Below are positions 53,318 through 60,846 of a stretch of DNA of 64,000 nucleotides, in pieces. The stretch is from Parabacteroides timonensis (GTDB taxonomy: Bacteria > Bacteroidota > Bacteroidia > Bacteroidales > Tannerellaceae). Under the pieces are notes generated by a model that worked only from the letters and a program-made list of their open reading frames with translations, did no database searches and was not told the DNA's origin. The position numbers and the translations under genes were made by a program. The stretch spans positions 840,883-904,882 of the forward strand of contig NZ_LT669940.1 in assembly GCF_900128505.1 (NCBI RefSeq). The letters are read 5' to 3'. The first letter of the stretch is position 1; every line of letters starts with the position of its first letter.

Positions 53318-54589
53318 ATGAAAGTAGATGTTTTATTAGGATTGCAATGGGGTGACGAGGGCAAAGGTAAAGTTGTCGACGTGCTGACTCCGAATTACGA
53401 TGTAATCACTCGTTTTCAGGGAGGTCCCAATGCAGGACACACATTGGAGTTTAACGGAGAAAAATATATCCTTCGTTCTATTCCGTCAGGTATTTTCCAG
53501 GGTGGAAAAGTGAATGTAATCGGTAATGGCGTCGTTCTCGACCCGTTATTGTTTAAGCAGGAAGCCGAAGCGCTTGCTGCCAGTGGTCACGACCTGACCA
53601 AACAACTTTGTATTTCCAAGAAGGCACACCTGATCCTGCCTACCCACCGTATGCTGGATGCTGCTTATGAAGCGGCTAAAGGTTCAGGTAAGATCGGTAC
53701 GACCGGTAAAGGTATCGGCCCGACATATACAGACAAGATCAGCCGTAACGGTCTCCGCGTAGGTGACTTGCTGCATAACTTCGATGAAAAATATGCTGCT
53801 GCCAAAGCACGTCACGAAGCAATCCTGAAATCACTGAACTATTCTTATGATATCAAGGAACTGGAAGCTCAATGGTTTGAAGCATTGGAATATCTGAAAC
53901 AATTCAACCTGATCGACAGCGAGCATGTGGTAAACAACTACCTGAAAGACGGTAAGTCTGTTTTGGCGGAAGGCGCACAGGGAACTATGCTGGATATCGA
54001 CTTCGGTTCTTATCCGTTCGTTACTTCTTCGAATACGATCTGTGCCGGTTGTTGTACGGGTCTGGGCGTATCTCCGCGCAATATCGGTGAAGTATACGGT
54101 ATCTTCAAGGCGTATTGTACACGTGTCGGTAGCGGTCCGTTCCCGACAGAGTTGTTCGATGAAACAGGCGATCTGCTTTGTACGTTAGGGCATGAGTTCG
54201 GTTCTGTAACAGGACGTAAACGTCGTTGCGGCTGGATCGACCTGGTAGCTTTGAAATATGCCGTTATGATCAACGGCGTAAGCCAGCTTATCATGATGAA
54301 GAGCGACGTACTCGATAGCTTCGAAACGATCAAGGCTTGTGTGGCTTACAAGATCAACGGCGAAGAAGTAACGGAATTTCCGTTCGAGATCGACGATACG
54401 ATCGAACCGGTATACGTTGAACTGCCGGGTTGGAAGACTGACATGACAAAGATGCAGAGCGAAGATGAATTCCCTGAAGAATTCAACGCTTACCTTTCCT
54501 TCCTGGAAGAAGAGTTGGGTGTTCCCGTTAAAATCGTGTCAGTAGGACCTGACCGTGAACAGACAATTATCCGGTATACGGAAGAATAA
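53318..54589 (+). CDS. purA: Adenylosuccinate synthetase
   Basis: Cytoplasmic enzyme of 423 aa of AMP synthesis (IMP, aspartate and GTP to adenylosuccinate). The nucleotide-binding start LLGLQWGDEGKGKVVDVL, the GPNAGHT motif, GTTGKGIGPTYTDKISRNG, and the late QTIIRYTEE are all diagnostic. The length is normal. It is followed by a good terminator. Confidence 0.98.
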   Translation: MKVDVLLGLQWGDEGKGKVVDVLTPNYDVITRFQGGPNAGHTLEFNGEKYILRSIPSGIFQGGKVNVIGNGVVLDPLLFKQEAEALAASGHDLTKQLCISKKAHLILPTHRMLDAAYEAAKGSGKIGTTGKGIGPTYTDKISRNGLRVGDLLHNFDEKYAAAKARHEAILKSLNYSYDIKELEAQWFEALEYLKQFNLIDSEHVVNNYLKDGKSVLAEGAQGTMLDIDFGSYPFVTSSNTICAGCCTGLGVSPRNIGEVYGIFKAYCTRVGSGPFPTELFDETGDLLCTLGHEFGSVTGRKRRCGWIDLVALKYAVMINGVSQLIMMKSDVLDSFETIKACVAYKINGEEVTEFPFEIDDTIEPVYVELPGWKTDMTKMQSEDEFPEEFNAYLSFLEEELGVPVKIVSVGPDREQTIIRYTEE

Positions 54590-54606
54590 ACCTCATATAC
54601 TATTAC

Positions 54607-54655
54607 AAAATGGCAGAAGACCACCTCTCAGCAGGCCCATCTTCTGCCATTTTTG
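54607..54655 (+). terminator. Terminator after purA
   Basis: Perfect 10-bp arms TGGCAGAAGA and TCTTCTGCCA followed by TTTTTGTTTTT. Confidence 0.85.
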
Positions 54656-54713
54656 TTTTTGGCAGACTTTTTGTAAGACATTTCTTGTATAACACTTAAT
54701 TAATTAGAGCATT

Positions 54714-55400
54714 ATGAGCATGTATTGGATTATATTTATTGGTTTTGCCTTGTTAAGCTGGCTGGTATCTTCCCGACTGAAAAACAAGTTTGAGAAGTAT
54801 TCTAAGATCCCTATGCCTAACGGTATGACCGGAAAGGACGTGGCTGAGAAGATGTTGCATGATAACGGCATTTACGACGTGAAGGTGATTTCTACTCCCG
54901 GACATTTGACAGACCATTACAATCCTGCAAATCAAACGGTGAATCTTAGTGAATCGGTATATTACAGTAATAGTATTGCTGCGGCTGCCGTTGCAGCCCA
55001 TGAATGCGGTCATGCGGTACAGCATGCCACTTCGTATGCTCCGCTGAAGATGCGGTCGGCATTGGTGCCGGTGGTCAGCTTCGCTTCGAATATCATGACG
55101 TGGGTGTTGCTGGGCGGTATGTTGCTGATCCATCAGTTCCCGCAGTTGCTGCTGTTCGGTATCATTCTGTTCGCATCGACGACATTGTTCAGCTTTATCA
55201 CGTTGCCGGTTGAGATCAATGCCAGCCAGCGTGCATTGGTTTGGTTGAGTAGTGCCGGCATAACGAATGTCAGTACGCATGGAATGGCGGAAGATGCTTT
55301 GCGTTCTGCTGCTTATACCTATGTGGTGGCTGCTTTGGGATCGCTGGCTACCTTATTATATTATGTAATGATCTTCCTGGGCGGAAGAAGCCGCGACTAA
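54714..55400 (+). CDS. YugP-type membrane zinc metallopeptidase
   Basis: Membrane protein of 228 aa. The N-terminal helix (MYWIIFIGFALLSWLVSS) is followed by the zinc motif HECGH near residues 96-100 within AAHECGHAVQHATSYAPLK, then three further hydrophobic stretches (ASNIMTWVLLGGMLLI, LLFGIILFASTTLFSFITL, YVVAALGSLATLLYYVMIFL). This matches the zinc_peptidase_2 family, whose substrate is unknown. The gene stands alone and ends at a 22-bp perfect bidirectional terminator. Confidence 0.9.
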   Translation: MSMYWIIFIGFALLSWLVSSRLKNKFEKYSKIPMPNGMTGKDVAEKMLHDNGIYDVKVISTPGHLTDHYNPANQTVNLSESVYYSNSIAAAAVAAHECGHAVQHATSYAPLKMRSALVPVVSFASNIMTWVLLGGMLLIHQFPQLLLFGIILFASTTLFSFITLPVEINASQRALVWLSSAGITNVSTHGMAEDALRSAAYTYVVAALGSLATLLYYVMIFLGGRSRD

Positions 55401-55408
55401 ACGAAAAT

Positions 55409-55497
55409 GACTGCGGCAGCGGATAAAACTGGCTGCTGCAGTGAATAGGGACTGGCTGCTGCACCCACTAAAAATAGCTGCCCGAGCCATTCTGAAT
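55409..55497. repeat. About 22-bp periodic array, 4 units
   Basis: Units at 55409-55430, 55431-55453 (23 bases), 55454-55475 and 55476-55497 begin GACTGCGGCAG, GGCTGCTGCAG, GGCTGCTGCAC and AGCTGCCCGAG. The last unit is also the left arm of the terminator, so the terminator seems to have grown from the array or the reverse. Confidence 0.65.
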
Positions 55498-55516
55498 GGC
55501 TCGGGCAGCTATTTTT
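55470..55516. terminator. Bidirectional terminator with 22-bp perfect arms
   Basis: Arms 55470-55491 and 55495-55516 are exact reverse complements around CTG, starting with AAAAAT and ending ATTTTT. It separates the convergent YugP gene and the small membrane genes. Confidence 0.9.
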
Positions 55517-55628
55517 ATTTCTTCTTTTTCTTCGCTTTACGGGTATCTTTCTCCATAAAATAAACCCAGATCAGTACTCCTATAAGTAATGTCATAGGGA
55601 TTGAAAAAGCCATGAGAATATTTGCCAT
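55515..55628 (-). CDS. Very small membrane protein, 37 aa
   Basis: Frame MANILMAFSIPMTLLIGVLI followed by WVYFMEKDTR and a Lys-rich tail. It is one hydrophobic helix with a basic cytoplasmic end. The start lies 3 bases after the stop of the 68-aa gene, and an AGGAGG ribosome-binding site lies inside the end of that gene, which supports it as real. No function is known. Confidence 0.62.
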   Translation of the reverse strand: MANILMAFSIPMTLLIGVLIWVYFMEKDTRKAKKKKK

Positions 55629-55630
55629 AA

Positions 55631-55837
55631 CTACTCCTCCTTTAATTTAATTAGTAATAAACCTATTCCCAGGAAACATGAAGTAGATATAATTCCAATA
55701 GAATAAATAAGAATCGTATTGTCTCCAAAATCCTTTAGTAAGGCAGTAATAATAACACCTGTTATAGTGTACTTGGCTAAATCGATAGCAAAACTACCGA
55801 TCTCGCCATACAACGCTTTTTTCTGTTTCTTTTTCAT
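55631..55837 (-). CDS. Small two-helix membrane protein (DUF6722-like)
   Basis: Protein of 68 aa with basic start MKKKQKKALYGE and two predicted helices (FAIDLAKYTITGVIITALL and IYSIGIISTSCFLGIGLLLI). Small proteins with this plan are common in Bacteroides and Parabacteroides; the family name is a guess from the pattern. It forms a two-gene operon with the 37-aa protein. Confidence 0.65.
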   Translation of the reverse strand: MKKKQKKALYGEIGSFAIDLAKYTITGVIITALLKDFGDNTILIYSIGIISTSCFLGIGLLLIKLKEE

Positions 55838-55954
55838 AGTTATGTGTTTTGTAGTTTATGTTACAAACGTAATAAAAAGAAACCGGTAAAACAATCAACT
55901 TAACCGGAAAACTACGAAATTGAAACAAAATACCTATCAGTAGCTTCATAAGAT

Positions 55955-56269
55955 TTAAAGGGCTGGTTGGTGTCGTCCTCTATTATATCCCTTGGGATGA
56001 CGTTGGCACTTACCAGCAGTTAAAGTAGAAATACTGCTAGATTGTATGCCGCAATATTTACAAATGTATTTTTGTTTCTCAGTACTTTCGTATAGTTTAT
56101 GCCGTCCTTTATTATATCCGTCAGGGTGGCGTTGACAGTAACCGGAAGTTAATGCAGATACTGTGGACGATTTGTGACCACAGTATTTGCAATAGTAATT
56201 TCTTTTATTCGTAGACGCACTGCATAGTAATATCATTAATAAAAGAACCGAATGTTTAAATATTTTCAT
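55955..56269 (-). CDS. Secreted Cys-rich tandem-repeat protein, unknown function
   Basis: Protein of 104 aa. A signal peptide (MKIFKHSVLLLMILLCSAST) is followed by two repeats of about 43 aa. Each has CKYCG, SSTVSALTSG or SSSISTLTAG, CQRHP and GYNKGRH or GYNRGRH, so each unit holds three Cys and two or three His in a zinc-ribbon-like spacing. The repeats are also visible in the DNA, which implies recent duplication. I do not recognise a family. A metal-binding or redox periplasmic role is possible. It is encoded in the direct-repeat module, just after the gene at 57021. Confidence 0.7.
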   Translation of the reverse strand: MKIFKHSVLLLMILLCSASTNKRNYYCKYCGHKSSTVSALTSGYCQRHPDGYNKGRHKLYESTEKQKYICKYCGIQSSSISTLTAGKCQRHPKGYNRGRHQPAL

Positions 56270-56280
56270 AGGCCTTTGTT

Positions 56281-57021
56281 CTATAGTTTGATATTATACT
56301 CTGTTGTAAAAGAGGTAATATACTCTGCGATTTTATAGATGAGTTCGTCCGATGCCATGGAAAGTTGGTTAGTATGGATAAGTAATTTCGGATTTTCTGG
56401 ATTATTTCCTCTATGAATATTTAACCAAAATCTACCAACAGGTTGTGTCGGTTGTTTCCATGTTACTTGAAATAATTTTTCCAAATCAATTCCATACGTC
56501 TTGGGATAATGCCCACAGGCAACAAGGACTATTGGGAAATGTTGGAAGAAAGGATGGGCGAACATTACTTTTCTCTCATCAATAGATGCTTGAGTTTTAC
56601 TTTTATCAGTCAAGTGACTGTATTTTGCGATGTTTGCGCTAAAGTCGGTCGTAAAGCAATTTTCGTGGAATTTGATGGTTTTATTATCTGGTGTTTTCAG
56701 AATGTGGTTCAATAGTTTTTGATATTGATACCATGTACGACTTGTACCTTTATCACCTCCAACTTTATATAGTTGTCCTTTGTAAGGATAAAGAGGGTTA
56801 TAGGGTGGGTAGTTTTTAATATCTTCCAAACTTTTACATTGGTTGATGTTTTCTTTCCAGTTTTCTATATTACTATCAAGTTCCCAAGATTGTTGTTGCT
56901 TGTTATCTGGAGCAATGGCAGCTTCTTTTCCGGTTATTAAAATATTAGCATTAGGGTTACCACATCCGATGAAAGAGGTAGCCTGAACTGTCATATCCTG
57001 AAATTCATTTGTGTAAATCAT
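56281..57021 (-). CDS. Uracil-DNA-glycosylase-like or related hypothetical protein
   Basis: Protein of 246 aa. The start FIGCGNPNANILITGKE resembles the opening of UDG-superfamily proteins found in many bacteria, and the middle part FPIVLVACGHYPKTYG and later RFWLNIHRGNNPENPKLLIH would fit the second and third conserved strands. I cannot confirm catalytic residues, so this is tentative. The codon usage is AT-rich compared with hisS and purA next to it, in line with transfer. It and the following Cys-rich gene lie inside the module with 25-bp repeats. Confidence 0.45.
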   Translation of the reverse strand: MIYTNEFQDMTVQATSFIGCGNPNANILITGKEAAIAPDNKQQQSWELDSNIENWKENINQCKSLEDIKNYPPYNPLYPYKGQLYKVGGDKGTSRTWYQYQKLLNHILKTPDNKTIKFHENCFTTDFSANIAKYSHLTDKSKTQASIDERKVMFAHPFFQHFPIVLVACGHYPKTYGIDLEKLFQVTWKQPTQPVGRFWLNIHRGNNPENPKLLIHTNQLSMASDELIYKIAEYITSFTTEYNIKL

Positions 57022-57190
57022 AATATTGCATTTTTAATGTGATTGAGCAAATGTATTAATTGGTTTTTACTTATGGAAATCCAAGGTCTATTTTTTTGTT
57101 GAATTTTTACGGAGTGGCGAAGAGTCAAAACTTTTGTGATAGATGTGGTACTATGTTTGTTCGGAATCTACGAAATTGAAACAAAATACC

Positions 57191-57198
57191 TACCTTTG
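57191..57198 (+). promoter_or_regulatory. -7 element for hisS
   Basis: TACCTTTG, overlapping the end of the right direct repeat by two bases; leader about 65 nt. Confidence 0.6.
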
Positions 57199-57265
57199 CA
57201 TTCCGAATAATAATTTAATAGCTAGAAGTCGGTTAGCTCCGACGATAAACAAGAGCGGACAATAT

Positions 57266-58621
57266 ATGCAGAAGCCATCTATACCAAAAGGTACAAGAGA
57301 TTTTTCGCCTGAAGAAATGGCGAAACGTAATTATATATTCAACACTATTCGCGACGTATATCATCTGTACGGATTTCAGCAAATCGAAACACCGGCCATG
57401 GAGAACCTGTCTACTTTGATGGGCAAATATGGTGAAGAAGGTGATAAGCTGCTTTTTAAGATATTAAACTCAGGCGATTGCTTCTCCGGCATTACCGATG
57501 AGGAGCTATTGGAACGTAATGCTGTAAAGTTTGGCGTGAAAGCCTGTGAGAAAGGTCTGCGTTATGACCTGACCGTGCCTTTTGCCCGTTACGTGGTTCA
57601 GCACCGTAATGATATAACATTCCCTTTCAAACGTTATCAGATACAGCCTGTATGGCGTGCCGACCGTCCGCAGAAAGGACGTTACCGCGAATTCTACCAG
57701 TGTGATGGTGACGTGGTCGGTTCCGACTCGCTGATCAATGAAGTGGAACTGATCCAGATCATGGATGAGGTATTCCACCGCTTCGATATCCGCGTTTGTA
57801 TCAAGATGAACAACCGTAAGATTTTATCCGGTATCGCCGAGATCATTGGTGAAGCAGATAAGATTGTCGACATAACTGTCGCTATCGACAAGTTGGATAA
57901 GATCGGCCTGGACAATGTAAACGAGGAACTTCGCTCGAAAGGGCTTACCGAAGAAGCCATTGCTCGCTTGCAGCCGATCATTATGCTGGCAGGAACTAAC
58001 CGCGAAAAGCTGGCCGTGTTGAAAGAACAACTGGCTGCCTCCGAGATCGCCATGAAAGGTGTGGAAGAAATGACCTTCATCCTCGATCGTATCGATCAGC
58101 TGCCTATGAACTCCGAACTGGAGCTTGACCTGACTTTGGCACGCGGACTAAACTACTACACCGGCGCCATTTTCGAAGTAAAAGCACTCGACGTTCAGAT
58201 CGGAAGTATCACCGGAGGCGGACGGTATGACAACTTGACCGGCGTATTTGGCATGGACGGTGTGTCAGGTGTCGGTATCTCTTTCGGTGCAGACCGTATC
58301 TTCGACGTGCTGAACCAGCTGGATCTCTATCCTGCCGACTCGTTGAAGACAACACAACTCTTGTTTGTCAACTTCGGCGAGAAAGAAGAAAGTTATCTGC
58401 TGCCTATTATCGCCAAGGTACGTGCCGCCGGTATCCGTACCGAACTCTTTCCGGAAGCGGCCAAGATGAAGAAACAGATGGGCTATGCCGATACGAAGAA
58501 AATCCCGTTTGTCGCCATCGTCGGTGAAACGGAAATGAACGAAGGCAAGATCAACCTGAAGAATATGATCACAGGCGAACAGGTCCCTGTCACTGTGGAA
58601 GAGCTGATCGCACAGTTCTGA
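57266..58621 (+). CDS. hisS: Histidyl-tRNA synthetase
   Basis: Cytoplasmic class II aminoacyl-tRNA synthetase of 451 aa from the ATG at 57266, where PSIPKGTRDFSPEEM begins; the frame is open upstream but that part is not conserved. Motif 1 (YGFQQIETPAMENLSTLMGK), motif 2 (KRYQIQPVWRADRPQKGRYR) and the His-specific LTLARGLNYYTG and GGGRYDNL are all present, with the C-terminal anticodon domain (KMKKQMGYADTKKIPF). The length is normal. A hairpin ends it. Confidence 0.97.
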   Translation: MQKPSIPKGTRDFSPEEMAKRNYIFNTIRDVYHLYGFQQIETPAMENLSTLMGKYGEEGDKLLFKILNSGDCFSGITDEELLERNAVKFGVKACEKGLRYDLTVPFARYVVQHRNDITFPFKRYQIQPVWRADRPQKGRYREFYQCDGDVVGSDSLINEVELIQIMDEVFHRFDIRVCIKMNNRKILSGIAEIIGEADKIVDITVAIDKLDKIGLDNVNEELRSKGLTEEAIARLQPIIMLAGTNREKLAVLKEQLAASEIAMKGVEEMTFILDRIDQLPMNSELELDLTLARGLNYYTGAIFEVKALDVQIGSITGGGRYDNLTGVFGMDGVSGVGISFGADRIFDVLNQLDLYPADSLKTTQLLFVNFGEKEESYLLPIIAKVRAAGIRTELFPEAAKMKKQMGYADTKKIPFVAIVGETEMNEGKINLKNMITGEQVPVTVEELIAQF

Positions 58622-58644
58622 TTTGCTTAAGGAAACTAACGAAT

Positions 58645-58679
58645 ACAACGACTTCTCTTTGAACGGGAGAAGTCGTTGT
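58645..58679 (+). terminator. Terminator after hisS
   Basis: 13-bp perfect arms ACAACGACTTCTC and GAGAAGTCGTTGT with a 9-base loop; it abuts the promoter of the next gene. Confidence 0.8.
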
Positions 58680-58683
58680 CCTT

Positions 58684-58691
58684 TATATTTG
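58684..58691 (+). promoter_or_regulatory. -7 element for the GH30 gene, nearly leaderless
   Basis: TATATTTG ends only 6 bases before the ATG at 58698, so the transcript start would fall at or within a few bases of the start codon. Confidence 0.6.
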
Positions 58692-58697
58692 CCGCTT

Positions 58698-60128
58698 ATG
58701 AAAATATACAGTTTAATTCTCGCAATCGCTTTATGCCTCTCTTCCTGCTCGTTCCAACCGAGAGCCTCGTGGGTGACGACTACTGAAAACAAACCGTGGC
58801 AGGAACAGGACGACCTGATCTCTGTATCCCCGGATACCATTCCGGAGATCGATGCGATTATCCATACCCATAAAAAGCAACAGAAGATAGACGGTTTCGG
58901 AGCCTGCTTCAATGAGTTGGGATGGATCTCTTTGAGTAAACTCGATCCGATCGTAAGGGAAGAAATCATGGAAGAACTCTTTTTCCCCGAGATAGGAGCG
59001 AACTTCACCATCTGCCGTATGCCGATCGGTGCCAACGACTTCTCCCGCGATTGGTATTCTTATAATGAGATAGACGGCGACTTTGATATGGCGTATTTCA
59101 CCATCGCCAACGATCAGCAAACACTGATTCCTTTTATCAAGAATGCACAGAAATACAATTCGGACTTGAGTATCTGGGCTTCCCCCTGGTGCCCGCCTTC
59201 CTGGATGAAATACAATAAACATTATGCATCAGCCTATACGGGAGAGAATTTCAACGAGAAATACCGTAACGGACTGGCAGCCGATAAAGTCGGCTACGAA
59301 GGTTCGGATATGTTTATCCAGGACTCCCTCTATCTTCAGGCTTACGCCTTGTATTTCTCAAAATTCATCGAAGCCTACCGCGAACAAGGTATCGACATCT
59401 TTGCCGTCATGCCACAAAACGAATTCAACTCGGCCCAGATATTCCCCAGCTGTTGCTGGACGGCAACCTCTCTGGCTAACTTTATCGGTAACTATCTCGG
59501 TCCGGCCATGAAGGAGCAAGATGTAAATGTCATGTTCGGAACGATGGAGCGTGCCAATGAAGCCCTGGTCGACACTGTCCTGACAGATCCGGCAAGTGCT
59601 GAATATATCAAAGGCGTCGGTTTTCAATGGGCGGGGAAAGGTGCGATCAAAGGTATACACGAACGTTATCCCGATATGAAACTCTACCAGACCGAGCAGG
59701 AATGCGGTGACGGGAAGAACGACTGGAGCGGTGCCGTTTACTCATGGAACCTGATGCGTCATTACCTGGATAACGGTGCTTCGGCCTATATGTATTGGAA
59801 TATTTCCCTTGAAAAAGGCGGTATCAGCCGTTGGGGATGGGCGCAGAACTCGCTGGTGGTGGTGGATGCCGATACGAAGACTTTCCGCTTCACTCCCGAA
59901 TATTATATAATGAAACATCTGAGCCATTATGTGCAACCCGGTGCCCGTAAACTGGAAACATCCGGTCTGTATGCCAATTTGATGGCTTTTATCAATCCCG
60001 ATAAAAGTATCGTTGTTGCTCTGGCGAACGAAGGGAACGACGATCGGCAGGTGGCTCTCGAAATAGACGGCCTCGTATATCAACCTGTATTACCGGCACA
60101 TTCCATTGCTACTCTCCTGATAGACTAA
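58698..60128 (+). CDS. GH30-family glycosidase lipoprotein
   Basis: Surface or periplasmic lipoprotein of 476 aa from the ATG at 58698 (lipobox LSSC, Cys at about residue 17). GH30 text is clear: KIDGFGACFNELGW, ICRMPIGANDFSRDWYSYNE, WASPWCPPSWMKYNKHYA, the acid/base Glu in VMPQNEFNSAQ and the nucleophile Glu in LYQTEQECGDGKNDW. The C-terminal beta domain ends IVVALANEGNDDRQVALEI. Subfamilies act on beta-glucosides such as glucosylceramide, on beta-1,6-glucan or on beta-xylan; which one is not readable. It is a single gene with its own promoter and terminator, unlinked to the AraC regulons. Confidence 0.93.
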   Translation: MKIYSLILAIALCLSSCSFQPRASWVTTTENKPWQEQDDLISVSPDTIPEIDAIIHTHKKQQKIDGFGACFNELGWISLSKLDPIVREEIMEELFFPEIGANFTICRMPIGANDFSRDWYSYNEIDGDFDMAYFTIANDQQTLIPFIKNAQKYNSDLSIWASPWCPPSWMKYNKHYASAYTGENFNEKYRNGLAADKVGYEGSDMFIQDSLYLQAYALYFSKFIEAYREQGIDIFAVMPQNEFNSAQIFPSCCWTATSLANFIGNYLGPAMKEQDVNVMFGTMERANEALVDTVLTDPASAEYIKGVGFQWAGKGAIKGIHERYPDMKLYQTEQECGDGKNDWSGAVYSWNLMRHYLDNGASAYMYWNISLEKGGISRWGWAQNSLVVVDADTKTFRFTPEYYIMKHLSHYVQPGARKLETSGLYANLMAFINPDKSIVVALANEGNDDRQVALEIDGLVYQPVLPAHSIATLLID

Positions 60129-60153
60129 TCGGTAGCATACCATATATTAAGGT

Positions 60154-60196
60154 AAGGGATGGCAGGTTTTAACTTTTTCATCCCTTCTTTTTTTGC
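60154..60196 (+). terminator. Terminator after the GH30 gene
   Basis: Arms AAGGGATG and CATCCCTT around 17 bases, followed by a long T-rich run. Confidence 0.75.
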
Positions 60197-60284
60197 TTTT
60201 GGGCTTGCTGGAAATTAATTTTGGGCATGGTCGAAATCAATTTTGAGCTAGCCCAAAATTAAATTGAGGCATGCCCAAAAGAAT
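60197..60284. repeat. 22-bp periodic array, 4 units
   Basis: Four units of exactly 22 bases begin TTTTGGGCTTGC, TTTTGGGCATGG, TTTTGAGCTAGC and ATTGAGGCATGC and end AAATTAA, AAATCAA, AAATTAA and AAAGAAT. TTTTGGGCT in unit 1 pairs with AGCCCAAAA in unit 3, and TTTTGGGCAT in unit 2 with ATGCCCAAAA in unit 4. Confidence 0.85.
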
Positions 60285-60445
60285 AAAAATCCGGGAGTAA
60301 TCAGTTAAAATATCCTGACCTATGAACTACTTCCTCTGCACTTTTGTTCTAGTCTCGAAGCAAAAAAGGTGATAAAGATAGTCATCCTGTCAGTCAGGTC
60401 AGTCTATCTAACTGTCGTGTTATGCAAATTTGTCAGTCTTTTCCC

Positions 60446-60462
60446 TGCCAATTATTTTGGCA
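60446..60462. promoter_or_regulatory. Inverted repeat upstream of groES
   Basis: TGCCAA-TTATT-TTGGCA. It lies about 85 bases before the groES start and may be the heat-shock regulatory site. A -24/-12 type match is only partial and was not accepted. Confidence 0.35.
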
Positions 60463-60543
60463 CAGATTTCGTATAGAAGTAAACGTGAATTAGAAATACA
60501 CATATAAACATAACATTATTAACAATTAAAAAATATATCAAAG

Positions 60544-60813
60544 ATGAACATTAGACCATTAGCAGACAGAGTGCTTATCAAGCCGGCTGCAGCAGAAGAA
60601 AAGACACTTGGCGGAATCATTATCCCTGATTCAGCAAAAGAAAAACCTTTAAAAGGTGAAGTTGTTGCCGTAGGTAACGGAACAAAGGATGAAGAAATGG
60701 TTGTGAAGAGTGGCGATACTGTACTGTACGGAAAGTATGCAGGAACAGAAATCGAACTGGACGGTGAAAAGTATTTGATCATGCGTCAGTCTGATATCTT
60801 AGCTATTATCTAA
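60544..60813 (+). CDS. groES: Co-chaperonin GroES
   Basis: Cytoplasmic 10-kDa lid of the GroEL chaperonin, 89 aa. The mobile loop and barrel text match the family: RPLADRVLIKPAAAEEKTLG, the loop GGIIIPDSAKEKP, the GEVVAVGNG strand, and the end SGDTVLYGKYAGTEIELDGE. It is followed 33 bases on by groEL in the usual bicistronic operon. Confidence 0.98.
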   Translation: MNIRPLADRVLIKPAAAEEKTLGGIIIPDSAKEKPLKGEVVAVGNGTKDEEMVVKSGDTVLYGKYAGTEIELDGEKYLIMRQSDILAII

Positions 60814-60846
60814 TTCATTAACGGACAATAAAAAAATAATATAATC

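Larger units (their letters stand above)
55912..57192. mobile_element. AT-rich module bounded by 25-bp exact direct repeats
   Basis: CTACGAAATTGAAACAAAAT followed by ACCTA occurs exactly at 55912-55936 and 57168-57192. The right copy runs straight into the hisS -7 element TACCTTTG. Between the copies lie two minus-strand genes that are more AT-rich than their surroundings. The layout suggests an insertion at the hisS promoter with the target duplicated or a site-specific recombination. No transposase or integrase is present, so the type of event is unknown. Confidence 0.55.
60129..60543. other. Intergenic region upstream of groES
   Basis: No gene is seen. It contains the GH30 terminator, a 22-bp array (60197-60284), GTCAG-rich sequence (about 60386-60436) and the inverted repeat TGCCAA-TTATT-TTGGCA (60446-60462). 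No CIRCE-type element was found. Confidence 0.7.

Noticed and set aside
57143..57265. N-terminal extension of HisS
   Set aside because: It overlaps the direct repeat and promoter, and conserved HisS sequence begins at 57266.
60456..60475. Sigma-54 promoter before groES
   Set aside because: TGGCAC is present but the -12 GC is missing at the required distance.
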